From Rhizomicrobium sp. (lineage in GTDB: Bacteria > Pseudomonadota > Alphaproteobacteria > Micropepsales > Micropepsaceae), in contig JBBCHM010000001.1 of assembly GCA_037200045.1 (NCBI GenBank), forward strand, positions 2,418,001 through 2,482,000: a DNA stretch of 64,000 nt, in the 5' to 3' direction. This document shows positions 16,569 to 25,595 of this stretch, one piece after another (the stretch's first letter is position 1; each line of letters opens with the position of its first letter). The position numbers were made by a program, and so were the translations under genes. The notes beneath the pieces were generated by a model. That model searched no databases, was not told the DNA's origin, and saw only the letters and a list, made by a program, of their open reading frames with translations.

Positions 16569-16583
16569 TTAAGCAAATTCTAA
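16569..16583 (+). promoter_or_regulatory. CtrA-like box upstream of cpaB
   Basis: TTAAGCAAATTCTAA matches TTAA-N7-TTAA at seven of eight positions and lies 40 bases before the cpaB start, in an AT-rich patch. It suggests that the cpaBCDEF-tadBC operon is under the same control as flp. Confidence 0.45.
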
Positions 16584-16622
16584 AGGGTTCGTGGTCGGAT
16601 CGGACCCAAAGGAGTTGGGTTC

Positions 16623-17444
16623 ATGAACATGCCGCGCATGCTGGTTCTCGGTCTCGCCGTCGTCGCGGCGGCGGTCGCCGTGCTGATCGTGCGCGGCCTC
16701 ATGGGCGGCGGCACGCCCCAGGTCGCGGCGATGCTGCCCAAGCCGCAGGTCGTGACCGGCGAAGTGCTCGTCGCGTCCGAGCCGTTGCAGCCCGGCCAGA
16801 CGCTCGCCGCCTCGCTGGTGCGCTGGCAGGCGTGGCCGAAATCCAGCATCGATTCGAGCTTCATCACCCATGACGAGACGCCCAATCTCGACGCCGCGCT
16901 CGCCGGCACGGTGGTGCGCGCCCCGATGGTGGCGGGCGAGCCGCTGACGGCCGCGAAATTCGTGCGCAGCGACGCCGCCGGCTTCATGGCCGCGACGCTG
17001 CAGCCGGGCATGCGCGCGGTGTCCATTCCGATCACCACCGAATCCGGCGCCGGCGGCTTCATCCTGCCCAACGACCGCGTCGATCTTCTGATGACCGAGC
17101 AGATTTCCGAAACCCCGCGCCGCTTCCGCGCCCGCATCGTGCTCACCAACATCCGCGTGCTGGCGATGGACCAGACCTACAAGCAGGACAAGGACCAGAA
17201 GGTCGTGCTCGCCAAATCCGCGACGCTCGAATTGTCGTCCGACCAGGCGCGGATCGTGACCAAGGCGCAGGCCGGCGGGCCCTTGAGCCTGGCGCTGCGC
17301 GCGCTCGGCGACGAAACCAAGCCGGCGCCGATCGCGGCGAACCAGGCGAACCCGGCGAATGACGACGACGGGCCGGACGGCAGCGGCGTCACCGTCATCC
17401 GCTTCGGCGTGATGCCGAGCGGCGCGAACGGAAGGAAAGAGTAG
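16623..17444 (+). CDS. cpaB: Flp pilus assembly protein CpaB (RcpC)
   Basis: This 273-residue protein has one N-terminal membrane helix (residues 7-29), then a SAF domain (VLVASEPLQPGQTLAASLVRWQAWP) and the RcpC/CpaB domain with MRAVSIPITTESGAGGFILPNDRVDLLMTE. It works in the periplasm with the CpaC secretin to form the outer-membrane exit of the pilus. It leads the run cpaB-cpaC-cpaD-cpaE-cpaF-tadB-tadC, with gaps of 2-12 bases between most genes. Confidence 0.95.
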   Translation: MNMPRMLVLGLAVVAAAVAVLIVRGLMGGGTPQVAAMLPKPQVVTGEVLVASEPLQPGQTLAASLVRWQAWPKSSIDSSFITHDETPNLDAALAGTVVRAPMVAGEPLTAAKFVRSDAAGFMAATLQPGMRAVSIPITTESGAGGFILPNDRVDLLMTEQISETPRRFRARIVLTNIRVLAMDQTYKQDKDQKVVLAKSATLELSSDQARIVTKAQAGGPLSLALRALGDETKPAPIAANQANPANDDDGPDGSGVTVIRFGVMPSGANGRKE

Positions 17445-17446
17445 CG

Positions 17447-18892
17447 ATGCGCAGGATCCTTCTTGGGCTCGCAATGACCGCGCTCGGCCTCCTGGCCGGC
17501 AGCGCCGGCGCGGCCCCGCCGCCCGACGGCAACCTGCACGTCATCTCGATCTCGACGAGGAACGGCACCGTCACCCAGCGCCTGGTGCTGTCGACCAACA
17601 AGGCCGCCGTCGTGCAGCTCGACGCCGATGTGCGCGACGTGCTGGTCTCCAGCCCCGACATCGTCGACGCCGTGGTGCGCAATCCGCGCCGCATCTTCCT
17701 CCTGGCGCTGAAGACCGGCCAGACCAACGCCTTCTTCTTCGACGCCGCCGGCCATCAGCTCGCCTCGATCGATATCCGGGTCGAGAAGGACACCACCGAT
17801 CTCGGCGCCATGTTCCATGCCGACATGCCCAAGGCGGACATCAAGGTCTCGTCGATGAACGACAATGTCGTGCTGACCGGCACGGTCGCGAGCACGCAGG
17901 AATCCGTGCGGGCCCAGGATCTGGCGGCGCGCTTCGCGGGCGATCCCACCAAGGTCGTCAACCTGCTTCGGGTCGCCGCCAGCGAGCAGGTGATGATCCG
18001 CGTGCGCATCTCGGAGATGCAGCGCAACATCGCCAAGCAGTTCGGCATCGACCTCGCCAGCGCCGCCATCGTCGCCGGCGTGCCGATGAGCGCCGCGTCC
18101 TCGCCGGCCTTCGGCCTCACCGGCCGCGCCTTGAACGATCTCACCGGCGGCCAGATCGGCCAGGTGTGCACGCCGACCGCCGGCGTCTGCTCCGGCGGTC
18201 CCAACAATCTCCAGGGCGCGCTTCAGGCCCTGGAGCAGGTCGGCCTGGTGCACACGCTGGCCGAGCCCAATCTGACCGCGGTGTCGGGCGAGACCGCCAA
18301 ATTCCTCGCCGGCGGCGAATTCCCCGTTCCGGTCGCCAAGGACAACCAGGGCAACGTCACCGTCGAGTTCAAGCAGTTTGGTGTCGGCCTGTCCTTCACC
18401 CCCGTCGTGCTGAGCGCCGGCCGAATCTCGCTCCAGGTCTCCACCGAGGTCAGCGAGCTCACCAACACCGGCGCCTTCACGCTGCAGGGCACGACGCCGA
18501 CCAACGGCCTGACGATTCCGGCGCTGTCGGTGCGCCGCGCCCAGACCACGGTCGAGCTGCCGTCGGGCGGCAGCTTCGCCATCGCCGGGCTGATGCAGCA
18601 CAGCTCCAAGCAGGTGCTGCAGGCGCTGCCGGGCGTGAAGGACCTGCCGATCCTGGGCGCCCTGTTCCGCAGCCGCGACTTCCAGAACGACGAATCGGAG
18701 CTGGTGGTGGTGATCACCGCCTATCTCGTCACCCCGACCACGATGGCCAATCTCGCTCTGCCGACCGACGGCTTCGTCAGTCCGACCGACCCGGAGACGA
18801 TCCTGCTCGGCCGGCTCAACGGCATCCACGACAACAGGCCGCCCGCCGCGAAGCCCACGGCTTCGTCCGGCGCCGGCTTCATCATCCAATAG
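17447..18892 (+). CDS. cpaC: Flp pilus outer-membrane secretin CpaC (RcpA)
   Basis: The protein (481 residues) has a signal peptide (MRRILLGLAMTALGLLAGSAGA), the pilus N-terminal domain (KAAVVQLDADVRDVLVSSPDIVDAVV), a BON-type domain (NDNVVLTGTVASTQESVRAQDL), and the secretin channel domain. The latter shows VHTLAEPNLTAVSGETAKFLAGGEFPVPV and the C-terminal VPSGG-like LPSGGSFAIAGLMQ and DLPILGALFRSRDFQ blocks. It is the outer-membrane pore of the pilus. It starts 2 bases after cpaB ends. Confidence 0.96.
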   Translation: MRRILLGLAMTALGLLAGSAGAAPPPDGNLHVISISTRNGTVTQRLVLSTNKAAVVQLDADVRDVLVSSPDIVDAVVRNPRRIFLLALKTGQTNAFFFDAAGHQLASIDIRVEKDTTDLGAMFHADMPKADIKVSSMNDNVVLTGTVASTQESVRAQDLAARFAGDPTKVVNLLRVAASEQVMIRVRISEMQRNIAKQFGIDLASAAIVAGVPMSAASSPAFGLTGRALNDLTGGQIGQVCTPTAGVCSGGPNNLQGALQALEQVGLVHTLAEPNLTAVSGETAKFLAGGEFPVPVAKDNQGNVTVEFKQFGVGLSFTPVVLSAGRISLQVSTEVSELTNTGAFTLQGTTPTNGLTIPALSVRRAQTTVELPSGGSFAIAGLMQHSSKQVLQALPGVKDLPILGALFRSRDFQNDESELVVVITAYLVTPTTMANLALPTDGFVSPTDPETILLGRLNGIHDNRPPAAKPTASSGAGFIIQ

Positions 18893-18904
18893 AGAGGGCA
18901 CAAG

Positions 18905-19585
18905 ATGACGCCCAGCGCGAATGATTTCCTCAAGGCGATGGCCCTGCTCGCGGTGCTTGCCGCGGGAAGCTGCGCCAATCCGCTCAGCAGCTACGATCCG
19001 AACCTGACCGACGATCCGGCGATCAACCATCCGATCCTGGTGCAGCCGAACTACCACGCGATCCGGCTGCCCTTCTCGGCGCCGCAGGCCGGGCTGATGC
19101 CGGACGACACGCAGCATTTCGACGCCTTCGTCGCCGCCTATCTGCAGCACGGCAATGGCGCGATCTCGATCTCGGCGCCGGAGGGCGGCCAGTCCCAATA
19201 CGCCATCTCCTATTTCGCCGAACGCCTGGCATCGGCCGGCGTGCCGCGCGAGCGCATCCTGGTCGGCACCGCCGCTTCGAACGACGGCAAGGTCGAGCTC
19301 GGCTATATCGGCTACGACGCCACGACCGCGCCGTGCGGCAATTTCCCGGACAATCTGGGCAACACCGCCGAGAACAAGATCTCGCCCAATCTGGGTTGCG
19401 CCATCCAGCACAACTTCGCGGCCCAGATCGCCGATCCGCGCGACCTCGTCGCGCCGGAGCCGATGGGCCCCGGCGATGCCGCGCGCCGCGCCACCGTCTA
19501 CGGCAATTACAAGGACGGCAAGCCGACGGGCGCTGCGCTCACGCAAGACCAGTCGGGCGCCGTCGCCGACGTGAACAAGCAATAG
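18905..19585 (+). CDS. cpaD: Flp pilus lipoprotein-like assembly protein CpaD
   Basis: The product (226 residues) has an N-terminal hydrophobic segment ending AAGSCANPL, a lipobox-like sequence that suggests lipidation at the cysteine. The CpaD domain follows: HPILVQPNYHAIRLPFS, ISISAPEGGQSQYAISYFAERLASAGV, and the C-terminal NLGCAIQHNFAAQIADPRDLVAPEPMGPGDAARR signature. It acts in the outer membrane with CpaC. Confidence 0.93.
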   Translation: MTPSANDFLKAMALLAVLAAGSCANPLSSYDPNLTDDPAINHPILVQPNYHAIRLPFSAPQAGLMPDDTQHFDAFVAAYLQHGNGAISISAPEGGQSQYAISYFAERLASAGVPRERILVGTAASNDGKVELGYIGYDATTAPCGNFPDNLGNTAENKISPNLGCAIQHNFAAQIADPRDLVAPEPMGPGDAARRATVYGNYKDGKPTGAALTQDQSGAVADVNKQ

Positions 19586-19593
19586 GAACCGTC

Positions 19594-20847
19594 ATGGTGA
19601 AACACGCGCCAGAACCGGAAGAGGCCTTCGGCGCCGCGCCCCATGAGCGGCCCGTGCCGCGCATCTCGATCGACGCCTTCGTCGAATTCCCCGACACCGG
19701 CGCGGCGCTGCAGCGCGCCGGCTCCGACCGCCGGCTCGCCAAGGCGCATATGAACGTCCAGCTCGGCGGCACCAATGCCGCGATCGAGCACTTCCAGGGC
19801 CAGGTCACGCCCAATCTCCTGATCGTCGAAACCCGCCTCAACGGCCAGGCCGCGCTCCAGGAGCTCGACCGGCTGGCCGAGGTCTGCGATCCCTCGACCA
19901 AGGTCATCGTGGTCGGCCGCGTCAACGACGTGGAACTCTATCGCGAGCTGATGCGCCGCGGCGCCTCGGAATATCTCGTCGCCCCGCTCAATCCGCTGCA
20001 CCTGATCGAGGTGATCTCGGGCCTCTACACCGATCCGCAGGCCGCGCCGATCGGCCGCGTCGTGACCTTCGTCGGCGCGCGCGGCGGGGTGGGCTCCTCC
20101 TCGCTGTCGCACAATGTCGGCTGGTGCATCGCCGAGGAATTGCGCATCAACACCACCATCGTCGATCTCGACCTGCCGTTCGGCACCACGGGCCTGGACT
20201 TCAACGACGAGCCGAGCCAGGGCGTCGCCGACGCGCTGTCCGCGCCCGAGCGGCTGGACGACGTGCTGCTGGACCGGCTTCTGGTGAAGCGCGGCGATCA
20301 TCTTTCGATCTTCTCCACCGCGGCGCAGATCGACCGCGACTACGAGGCCCCGGTCGACGCCTTCGAATCGGTGCTCGACGCGGTGCGCCAGTCGACGCCC
20401 TGCGTGATCGTCGATGTCCCGCATCTGTGGACGCCGTGGATCAAGGCGACGCTGATCGCCGCCGACGACATCGTGCTGGTCGCCACGCCCGATCTCGCCG
20501 CCCTGCGCAACACCAAGAACCTCGTCGAGATCCTGCGCCAGAACCGCCCCAACGATTCGCCGCCCCGCCTGGTGCTGAACCAGGTCGGCGTCGCCAAGCG
20601 CCCGGAGATCCCGGTCAAGGATTTCGCCGAGACCATCGGCATCGAGCCGGCGCTCGTCATGGCGTTCGAGCCCTATCTGTTCGGCCAGGCCGCCAATAAC
20701 GGCCAGATGCTGAACGAGCTGGCGCCGAAATCGCCGGCCGCCGCCGGCATCCGGCGCCTTGCCGAACTCGTCACCGGCCGCGTGCCGCAGCCGCTGCAGA
20801 AGGCCTCACCGCTTCTTTCGTTTTTCGCCGGCAAGAAGAGAGCGTAG
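19594..20847 (+). CDS. cpaE: Flp pilus assembly protein CpaE (TadZ), MinD-like
   Basis: The protein (417 residues) has an N-terminal receiver-like domain (about residues 30-140) and a MinD/ParA-type ATPase domain. The loop FVGARGGVGSSSLSHNVGW near residue 160 is a deviant Walker A in which both usual lysines are absent, as is common in CpaE/TadZ. CpaE localises the pilus machine to a pole. The start at 19594 is 8 bases after cpaD. Confidence 0.94.
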   Translation: MVKHAPEPEEAFGAAPHERPVPRISIDAFVEFPDTGAALQRAGSDRRLAKAHMNVQLGGTNAAIEHFQGQVTPNLLIVETRLNGQAALQELDRLAEVCDPSTKVIVVGRVNDVELYRELMRRGASEYLVAPLNPLHLIEVISGLYTDPQAAPIGRVVTFVGARGGVGSSSLSHNVGWCIAEELRINTTIVDLDLPFGTTGLDFNDEPSQGVADALSAPERLDDVLLDRLLVKRGDHLSIFSTAAQIDRDYEAPVDAFESVLDAVRQSTPCVIVDVPHLWTPWIKATLIAADDIVLVATPDLAALRNTKNLVEILRQNRPNDSPPRLVLNQVGVAKRPEIPVKDFAETIGIEPALVMAFEPYLFGQAANNGQMLNELAPKSPAAAGIRRLAELVTGRVPQPLQKASPLLSFFAGKKRA

Positions 20848-20850
20848 TTC

Positions 20851-22344
20851 ATGTTCGGCAAGCGCAACGCCTCGACGGACGCCGTCGCGCGGACCTCGCC
20901 TCCCGCGCCGCCGCCGCTCACCGCCGGCGCGCCGCCCAAGGCCGCCGCGCCCGCCGCGGGCGTGCCGCCGAAGCCGGACGCCCAGGGCGGCAGCGTTCCG
21001 CAGCGCAGCGCGCCGCTGCTTGTCACGCCGTCGCCGAAAGCGGGCGCGCGCGCCGTCGCCGACACCCGCTCGGACGACTACTACCAGATCAAATCGACCA
21101 TCTTCTCCGCGCTGATCGACACCATCGATCTCGCCCAGCTCGCCCAGCTCGACCCGGATTCGGCGCGCGAGGAAATCCGCGACATCGTCAACGAGATCAT
21201 CTCGATCAAGTCGGTCGTGATGTCGATCGCCGAGCAGGAACACCTGCTGCAGGACATCTGCAACGACGTGCTCGGCTACGGCCCGCTCGAGCCCCTGCTG
21301 GCGCGCGACGACATCTCCGACATCATGGTCAACGGCGCCAACCGCGTCTTCATCGAAGTCGGCGGCAAGGTGCAGCTCACCAATATCCGCTTCCGCGACA
21401 ACGCGCAGCTGATGAACATCTGCCAGCGCATCGTCAGCCAGGTCGGCCGCCGCGTCGACGAATCGTCGCCGATCTGCGACGCGCGCCTCCTGGACGGCTC
21501 CCGCGTCAACGTGATCGCGCCCCCGCTGGCGCTCGACGGGCCCACGCTCACCATCCGAAAGTTCAAGAAGGACAAGCTGACGCTCGACGATCTCGTCAAG
21601 TTCGGCTCCATCAGCCCGGCCGGCGCGCGCGTGCTCGCCGTGATCGGCCGCTGCCGCTGCAACGTCTTGATCTCGGGCGGCACCGGCTCGGGCAAGACCA
21701 CGCTTCTGAACTGCATGACCGCCTATATCGACGCCGACGAGCGTGTCATCACCTGCGAGGACGCGGCCGAACTGCAATTGCAGCAGCCGCATGTCGTGCG
21801 CCTCGAAACCCGCCCGCCCAATCTCGAAGGCCAGGGCCAGATCACCATGCGCGATCTCGTCCGCAACTGCCTTCGTATGCGTCCCGAGCGCATCATCGTC
21901 GGCGAAGTGCGCGGACCCGAGGCGTTCGATTTGTTGCAGGCGATGAACACCGGCCATGACGGCTCGATGGGCACGCTGCACGCCAACTCGCCGCGCGAGG
22001 CCATGTCGCGCCTGGAATCGATGATCACCATGGGCGGCTTCCAGCTTCCCACCAAGACCATCCGCGAGATGATCGTCGGCTCGATCGACGTCATCCTGCA
22101 GGCCGAGCGCCTGCGCGACGGCTCGCGCCGCATCACCAAGGTCACCGAAGTGGTCGGCACCGAAGGCGAGGTCGTGATCACCCAGGACCTGATGAATTAC
22201 GAGATCAACGGCGAGGACGAGACCGGCCGCCTCAAGGGCAAGCATGTCGGCACCGGCATCGTGCGTCCCAGCTTCTGGGAGCGCGCGCGCTACTACAATC
22301 TGGAGCGCGAACTGGCCGAGGCGCTCGACGCGCTGCAGCAGTGA
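20851..22344 (+). CDS. cpaF: Tad pilus secretion ATPase CpaF (TadA)
   Basis: The protein (497 residues) is the hexameric VirB11/PilB-type ATPase that drives pilus assembly. After a proline/alanine-rich tail of about 70 residues come the N-terminal domain (YGPLEPLLARDDISDIMVNGANRVFIE) and Walker A GGTGSGKTTLLN near residues 275-286. The Asp box (ITCEDAAELQLQQPHVVRLETR) and Walker B region (RIIVGEVRGPEAFDLLQAMNTGHDGSMGTLHANS) follow. It starts 3 bases after cpaE. Confidence 0.97.
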   Translation: MFGKRNASTDAVARTSPPAPPPLTAGAPPKAAAPAAGVPPKPDAQGGSVPQRSAPLLVTPSPKAGARAVADTRSDDYYQIKSTIFSALIDTIDLAQLAQLDPDSAREEIRDIVNEIISIKSVVMSIAEQEHLLQDICNDVLGYGPLEPLLARDDISDIMVNGANRVFIEVGGKVQLTNIRFRDNAQLMNICQRIVSQVGRRVDESSPICDARLLDGSRVNVIAPPLALDGPTLTIRKFKKDKLTLDDLVKFGSISPAGARVLAVIGRCRCNVLISGGTGSGKTTLLNCMTAYIDADERVITCEDAAELQLQQPHVVRLETRPPNLEGQGQITMRDLVRNCLRMRPERIIVGEVRGPEAFDLLQAMNTGHDGSMGTLHANSPREAMSRLESMITMGGFQLPTKTIREMIVGSIDVILQAERLRDGSRRITKVTEVVGTEGEVVITQDLMNYEINGEDETGRLKGKHVGTGIVRPSFWERARYYNLERELAEALDALQQ

Positions 22345-22351
22345 GGCGCTG

Positions 22352-23317
22352 ATGCTCTATCTCGTCGTCTTCCTGTTCCTGTCCCTGGCCTTGGTCGGCG
22401 GCTATTACGCCTTCGCCGGCGGCGACAGCCGCAACGCGCGCGTCAACGCCATCGCCAAGCCGCAGGCGTCCGGCCGCGGCGTCAAGGCGCCGGACACCGC
22501 CGCGCTCAAGCGCAAGAACGTCCAGGCCCTCCTCAAGGAGATCGAGAACAAGCAGGCCGAGAAGAAGCTCAAGGTCACGCTCACCCAGCGCCTGGAACAG
22601 GCGGGGCTGCCCAACGTCTCGGTGCGCACCTACTGGATCGCCTCGGGCGTGCTGGCTTTCGTCGCGGTGTTGTTCTGCTTCCTGGCCGGCCAGGGCCTGG
22701 TCGTCACCGCGCTGGTCGGCTTCGCCTTCCTGCTCGGCGTGCCGCGCTGGGTCCTGGGCTTCATGAAACGCCGGCGCGAGAAGGCCTTCACCAACGAATT
22801 CGCCGGCGCGATCGACGTCATCGTGCGCAGCGTCAAATCGGGCCTGCCGACCAACGAGGCGCTGCGCATCGTCGCGCGCGAAGTGCCCAACCCTTGCGGC
22901 TCGGAGTTCAACCGCATGGTCGAAAGCCTCAAGGTGGGCGTCACGCTCGAACAGGCCGTCAAGAAGATGTACGAAAGCATGCCGACGCCGGAAGTGAGCT
23001 TCTTCGGCATCGTCATGACCATCCAGCAGAAATCCGGCGGCAACCTGTCGGAGGCGCTGGGCAATCTGTCGTCGGTCTTGCGCGATCGCAAGCGCCTGGT
23101 CGGCAAGATCAAGGCGATGTCGTCCGAGGCCAAGGCCTCCGCCGCCATCATCGGTTCGCTGCCGCCCGGCGTGATGGGCATCGTCTATCTGACGACGCCG
23201 GACTACATCAAGCTGCTGTTCACCGAGCGCGTGGGAAACCTCATGCTGCTGGGCTGCGTGATCTGGATGGGGCTGGGCATCGCGGTGATGCACAAAATGA
23301 TCAACTTCAAGAGCTAG
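22352..23317 (+). CDS. tadB: Tad pilus inner-membrane platform protein TadB
   Basis: The product has 321 residues with an N-terminal helix, a helix pair around residues 95-150 and a T2SSF domain (AIDVIVRSVKSGLPTNEALRIVAREVPNP to GGNLSEALGNLSSVLRDRKRLVGKIKAMSSEAKASA), ending in two helices. It forms the inner-membrane base with TadC on which CpaF acts. It starts 7 bases after cpaF; an in-frame longer form would overlap cpaF and is not needed. Confidence 0.95.
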   Translation: MLYLVVFLFLSLALVGGYYAFAGGDSRNARVNAIAKPQASGRGVKAPDTAALKRKNVQALLKEIENKQAEKKLKVTLTQRLEQAGLPNVSVRTYWIASGVLAFVAVLFCFLAGQGLVVTALVGFAFLLGVPRWVLGFMKRRREKAFTNEFAGAIDVIVRSVKSGLPTNEALRIVAREVPNPCGSEFNRMVESLKVGVTLEQAVKKMYESMPTPEVSFFGIVMTIQQKSGGNLSEALGNLSSVLRDRKRLVGKIKAMSSEAKASAAIIGSLPPGVMGIVYLTTPDYIKLLFTERVGNLMLLGCVIWMGLGIAVMHKMINFKS

Positions 23318-23320
23318 CGC

Positions 23321-24298
23321 ATGCTGAGCGTCGGCATCCTCGAAATCCTGTTCGACAAGACCTTCATCGCGACGGTCTGCGCGGCGATCTTCGCCTTCGC
23401 GACCATCGTGACGCTCGGCCTGCCGCTCGCCAACCGCGACGGGCTCGGCCAGCGCCTCAAAGCGGTGTCGCAGCGGCGCGAGGAACTGCGCGTCAAGCAT
23501 CTGGCGGCGCTCAGCGCCCGGCGCGGCGCGCTGCGCAGCCAGCCGGTCGGCTACATGAAGCACACCCTCGACCGCTTCAAGCTCGGCAATCTGCTCGAAT
23601 CGGAAGATACGCGCGGAAAGCTCGCCCGCGCCGGCTATCGCGGCCAGGGGCCGGTCGTGACCTTCATGTTCTTCCGCTTCGTGATGCCGTTCGCGGTGTT
23701 CCTGCTGTCGCTGCTCTATCTCTTCGCGATCTCCCACTTCCAGTGGACGGCGACGATGAAGATCACCGTCAGCGTCGGCATGGCGCTGCTCGGCTTCTAT
23801 CTCCCCGATCTCTTCCTCAACAACAAGATCGCGCGGCGCCAGCAATCGATCATGCGCGCCTTTCCCGACGCGCTCGACCTGCTCCTGATCTGCGTCGAAT
23901 CCGGCATGTCGGTGGAGGCCGCGTTCCAGCGCGTCGCCACCGAGATCGGCGCGCAGTCCGGCGAGCTGGCCGAGGAGTTCGGGCTGACGACCGCCGAACT
24001 CTCCTATCTGCCCGAGCGCCGCCAGGCGTTCGAGAACCTCGCCACGCGCTGCGGCCATGCCGGCGTCAAGCAGGTCGCGACCGCGCTCAACCAGGCGGAG
24101 AAATACGGCACGCCGATGGGCCAGGCGCTGCGCGTCGCGGCGCAGGAAAACCGCGAGCTGCGCATGTCGGAAGCCGAGCAGAAGGCGGCCTCGCTGCCCG
24201 CCAAGCTGACCGTTCCGATGATCATCTTCTTCCTGCCCTGCCTGTTCGTGGTGATCCTGGGCCCCGCCATCATGAAGATCATGCACGTCACGCACTGA
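23321..24298 (+). CDS. tadC: Tad pilus inner-membrane platform protein TadC
   Basis: This 325-residue T2SSF-domain protein has an N-terminal helix, a helix pair around residues 110-170, the family core FPDALDLLLICVESGMSVEAAFQRVATEIG and AEQKAASLPAKLTVPMIIFFLPCLFVVILGPAIMKIM at the end. It partners TadB and starts 3 bases after it. It closes the plus-strand operon. Confidence 0.95.
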   Translation: MLSVGILEILFDKTFIATVCAAIFAFATIVTLGLPLANRDGLGQRLKAVSQRREELRVKHLAALSARRGALRSQPVGYMKHTLDRFKLGNLLESEDTRGKLARAGYRGQGPVVTFMFFRFVMPFAVFLLSLLYLFAISHFQWTATMKITVSVGMALLGFYLPDLFLNNKIARRQQSIMRAFPDALDLLLICVESGMSVEAAFQRVATEIGAQSGELAEEFGLTTAELSYLPERRQAFENLATRCGHAGVKQVATALNQAEKYGTPMGQALRVAAQENRELRMSEAEQKAASLPAKLTVPMIIFFLPCLFVVILGPAIMKIMHVTH

Positions 24299-24439
24299 CG
24301 GATCGTCGTCCGCGCGCAGCGGCGGCGGCCGTGGCGCGCCGCAACCTGGTGGCGTGCAAAATCCCGATTGTCATGGTCCGCATTCGCGGGCCAGAACACC
24401 GATCTTTGGAATTTCGCCGAGTACAGGCCGTCGAGAGCC

Positions 24440-25390
24440 TTACGGCTTGCTCGCGTCCGCGGTCATGCGCAGGGCCGGGATGTGGTCCGCGGCGGGCTTC
24501 GGCTTTTTCGGGGGCTTCGGCGCGGCGTCGGCGACGCGCGGCGCCGGATGCGCCGCCGTCCTGGCGGTCTTCGCCGGCTTGGGCTTGGGCGCGGTCCTTG
24601 CGACCGGCCCGGCAAGCGGATCGACCGGGACTTCCTGCATGACGACCCGCGCGCCGTTCTGCGTGAGCGGCCTGGGCGCGCCGCTGGCACGGGCGTTCGC
24701 CGGCGCAAGCGGCGGCATCGCGGCGCGCGCCATGGGCATTGCCGAGGGCGGGGTCGTAAGAGCCGTCGCCGGCGCCGCGACGGGCGCGGTCGTGCCGAGC
24801 AGCGCGAGATTGCTCGCGATGCGCGGATCGGTGGAACCGCTCGCCTGCGCCTGCAGCATCAGGGTGCGCGCACCCGCCGTGTCGCCGGCCAGCATGCGCG
24901 ACATCGCGTAATTGTTCAGGACCGCCGGCTCGCCCGGCTTCAGCGCCAGCGCCCGCTCATAGGCCTGGCGGGCATTCGCCGGATCGTTCTTCTGGTCATA
25001 GGCGACGCCGAGCGCCGAATAGGTCGTCCAGTCATTGGGCTGGAGCTGGATCGCGCGGTTCAGGAAGGCGACCGCGTCGGTGCTCGCCCGCTGCTGCACC
25101 AGAAGCTTGCCGTATTCGCCGACCACGCGGGCATCGTCGGGATTGACCAGCATGAGCTGGCTCATGATGCGCGTGGCGCCGGGGATGTCGCCGCCGAGGC
25201 GCAGCGCCTGCGCCTGCCGCACCGAGGTTTCCACGTCGGGGGCCATCGGCGAGACATCGGCGGCGGCGGGGTGCGCCGCCGCGGCGGTGGCATCGGTCCC
25301 GGCGCCGTCGGACCCGCCGAAGACGCCGCAGCCGCCGAGCGCGCCCGCGCCGAGCGCAATTGCCGCGATCCGAACAGCCATACGATGCAT
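24440..25390 (-). CDS. tadD: TPR lipoprotein, TadD-like
   Basis: The protein (316 residues) starts with a lipoprotein signal (lipobox LGGC near residue 21). Then come three or more TPR units (residues about 60-185: ALRLGGDIPGATRIMSQLMLVNPDDARVV, AFLNRAIQLQPNDWTTYSALGVAYDQKNDPANARQAYERALALKPGEPAVLNNYAMSRMLAGD). The alanine/proline/lysine-rich last third looks disordered. TadD in other Tad loci is such a TPR lipoprotein (pilotin-like for the secretin). It is convergent with tadC, which supports the assignment. Confidence 0.82.
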   Translation of the reverse strand: MHRMAVRIAAIALGAGALGGCGVFGGSDGAGTDATAAAAHPAAADVSPMAPDVETSVRQAQALRLGGDIPGATRIMSQLMLVNPDDARVVGEYGKLLVQQRASTDAVAFLNRAIQLQPNDWTTYSALGVAYDQKNDPANARQAYERALALKPGEPAVLNNYAMSRMLAGDTAGARTLMLQAQASGSTDPRIASNLALLGTTAPVAAPATALTTPPSAMPMARAAMPPLAPANARASGAPRPLTQNGARVVMQEVPVDPLAGPVARTAPKPKPAKTARTAAHPAPRVADAAPKPPKKPKPAADHIPALRMTADASKP

Positions 25391-25595
25391 CGCAAGAATC
25401 CCTTTTGCCGAAGCGCGCTCCCCGGTTTCAGGATGGACGATGGGGGGTCAACAAACCCTTAAGTATGTTGCGGCATAACGAGATAAAGGCCCGGAACGCC
25501 GGGCGAATTGCGCTCCTTGCAAGGCCGCGGGACGGTTGCTTATTTCCGGACGCGTCCAAATCCTGACGCAAAAGGCGAGTTGGATCGGGTCGCCC

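Noticed and set aside
19594..20847. CpaE as a defective ATPase because its Walker A loop lacks the usual lysines
   Set aside because: The same substitutions are common in CpaE/TadZ proteins, so this is a family trait and not damage.
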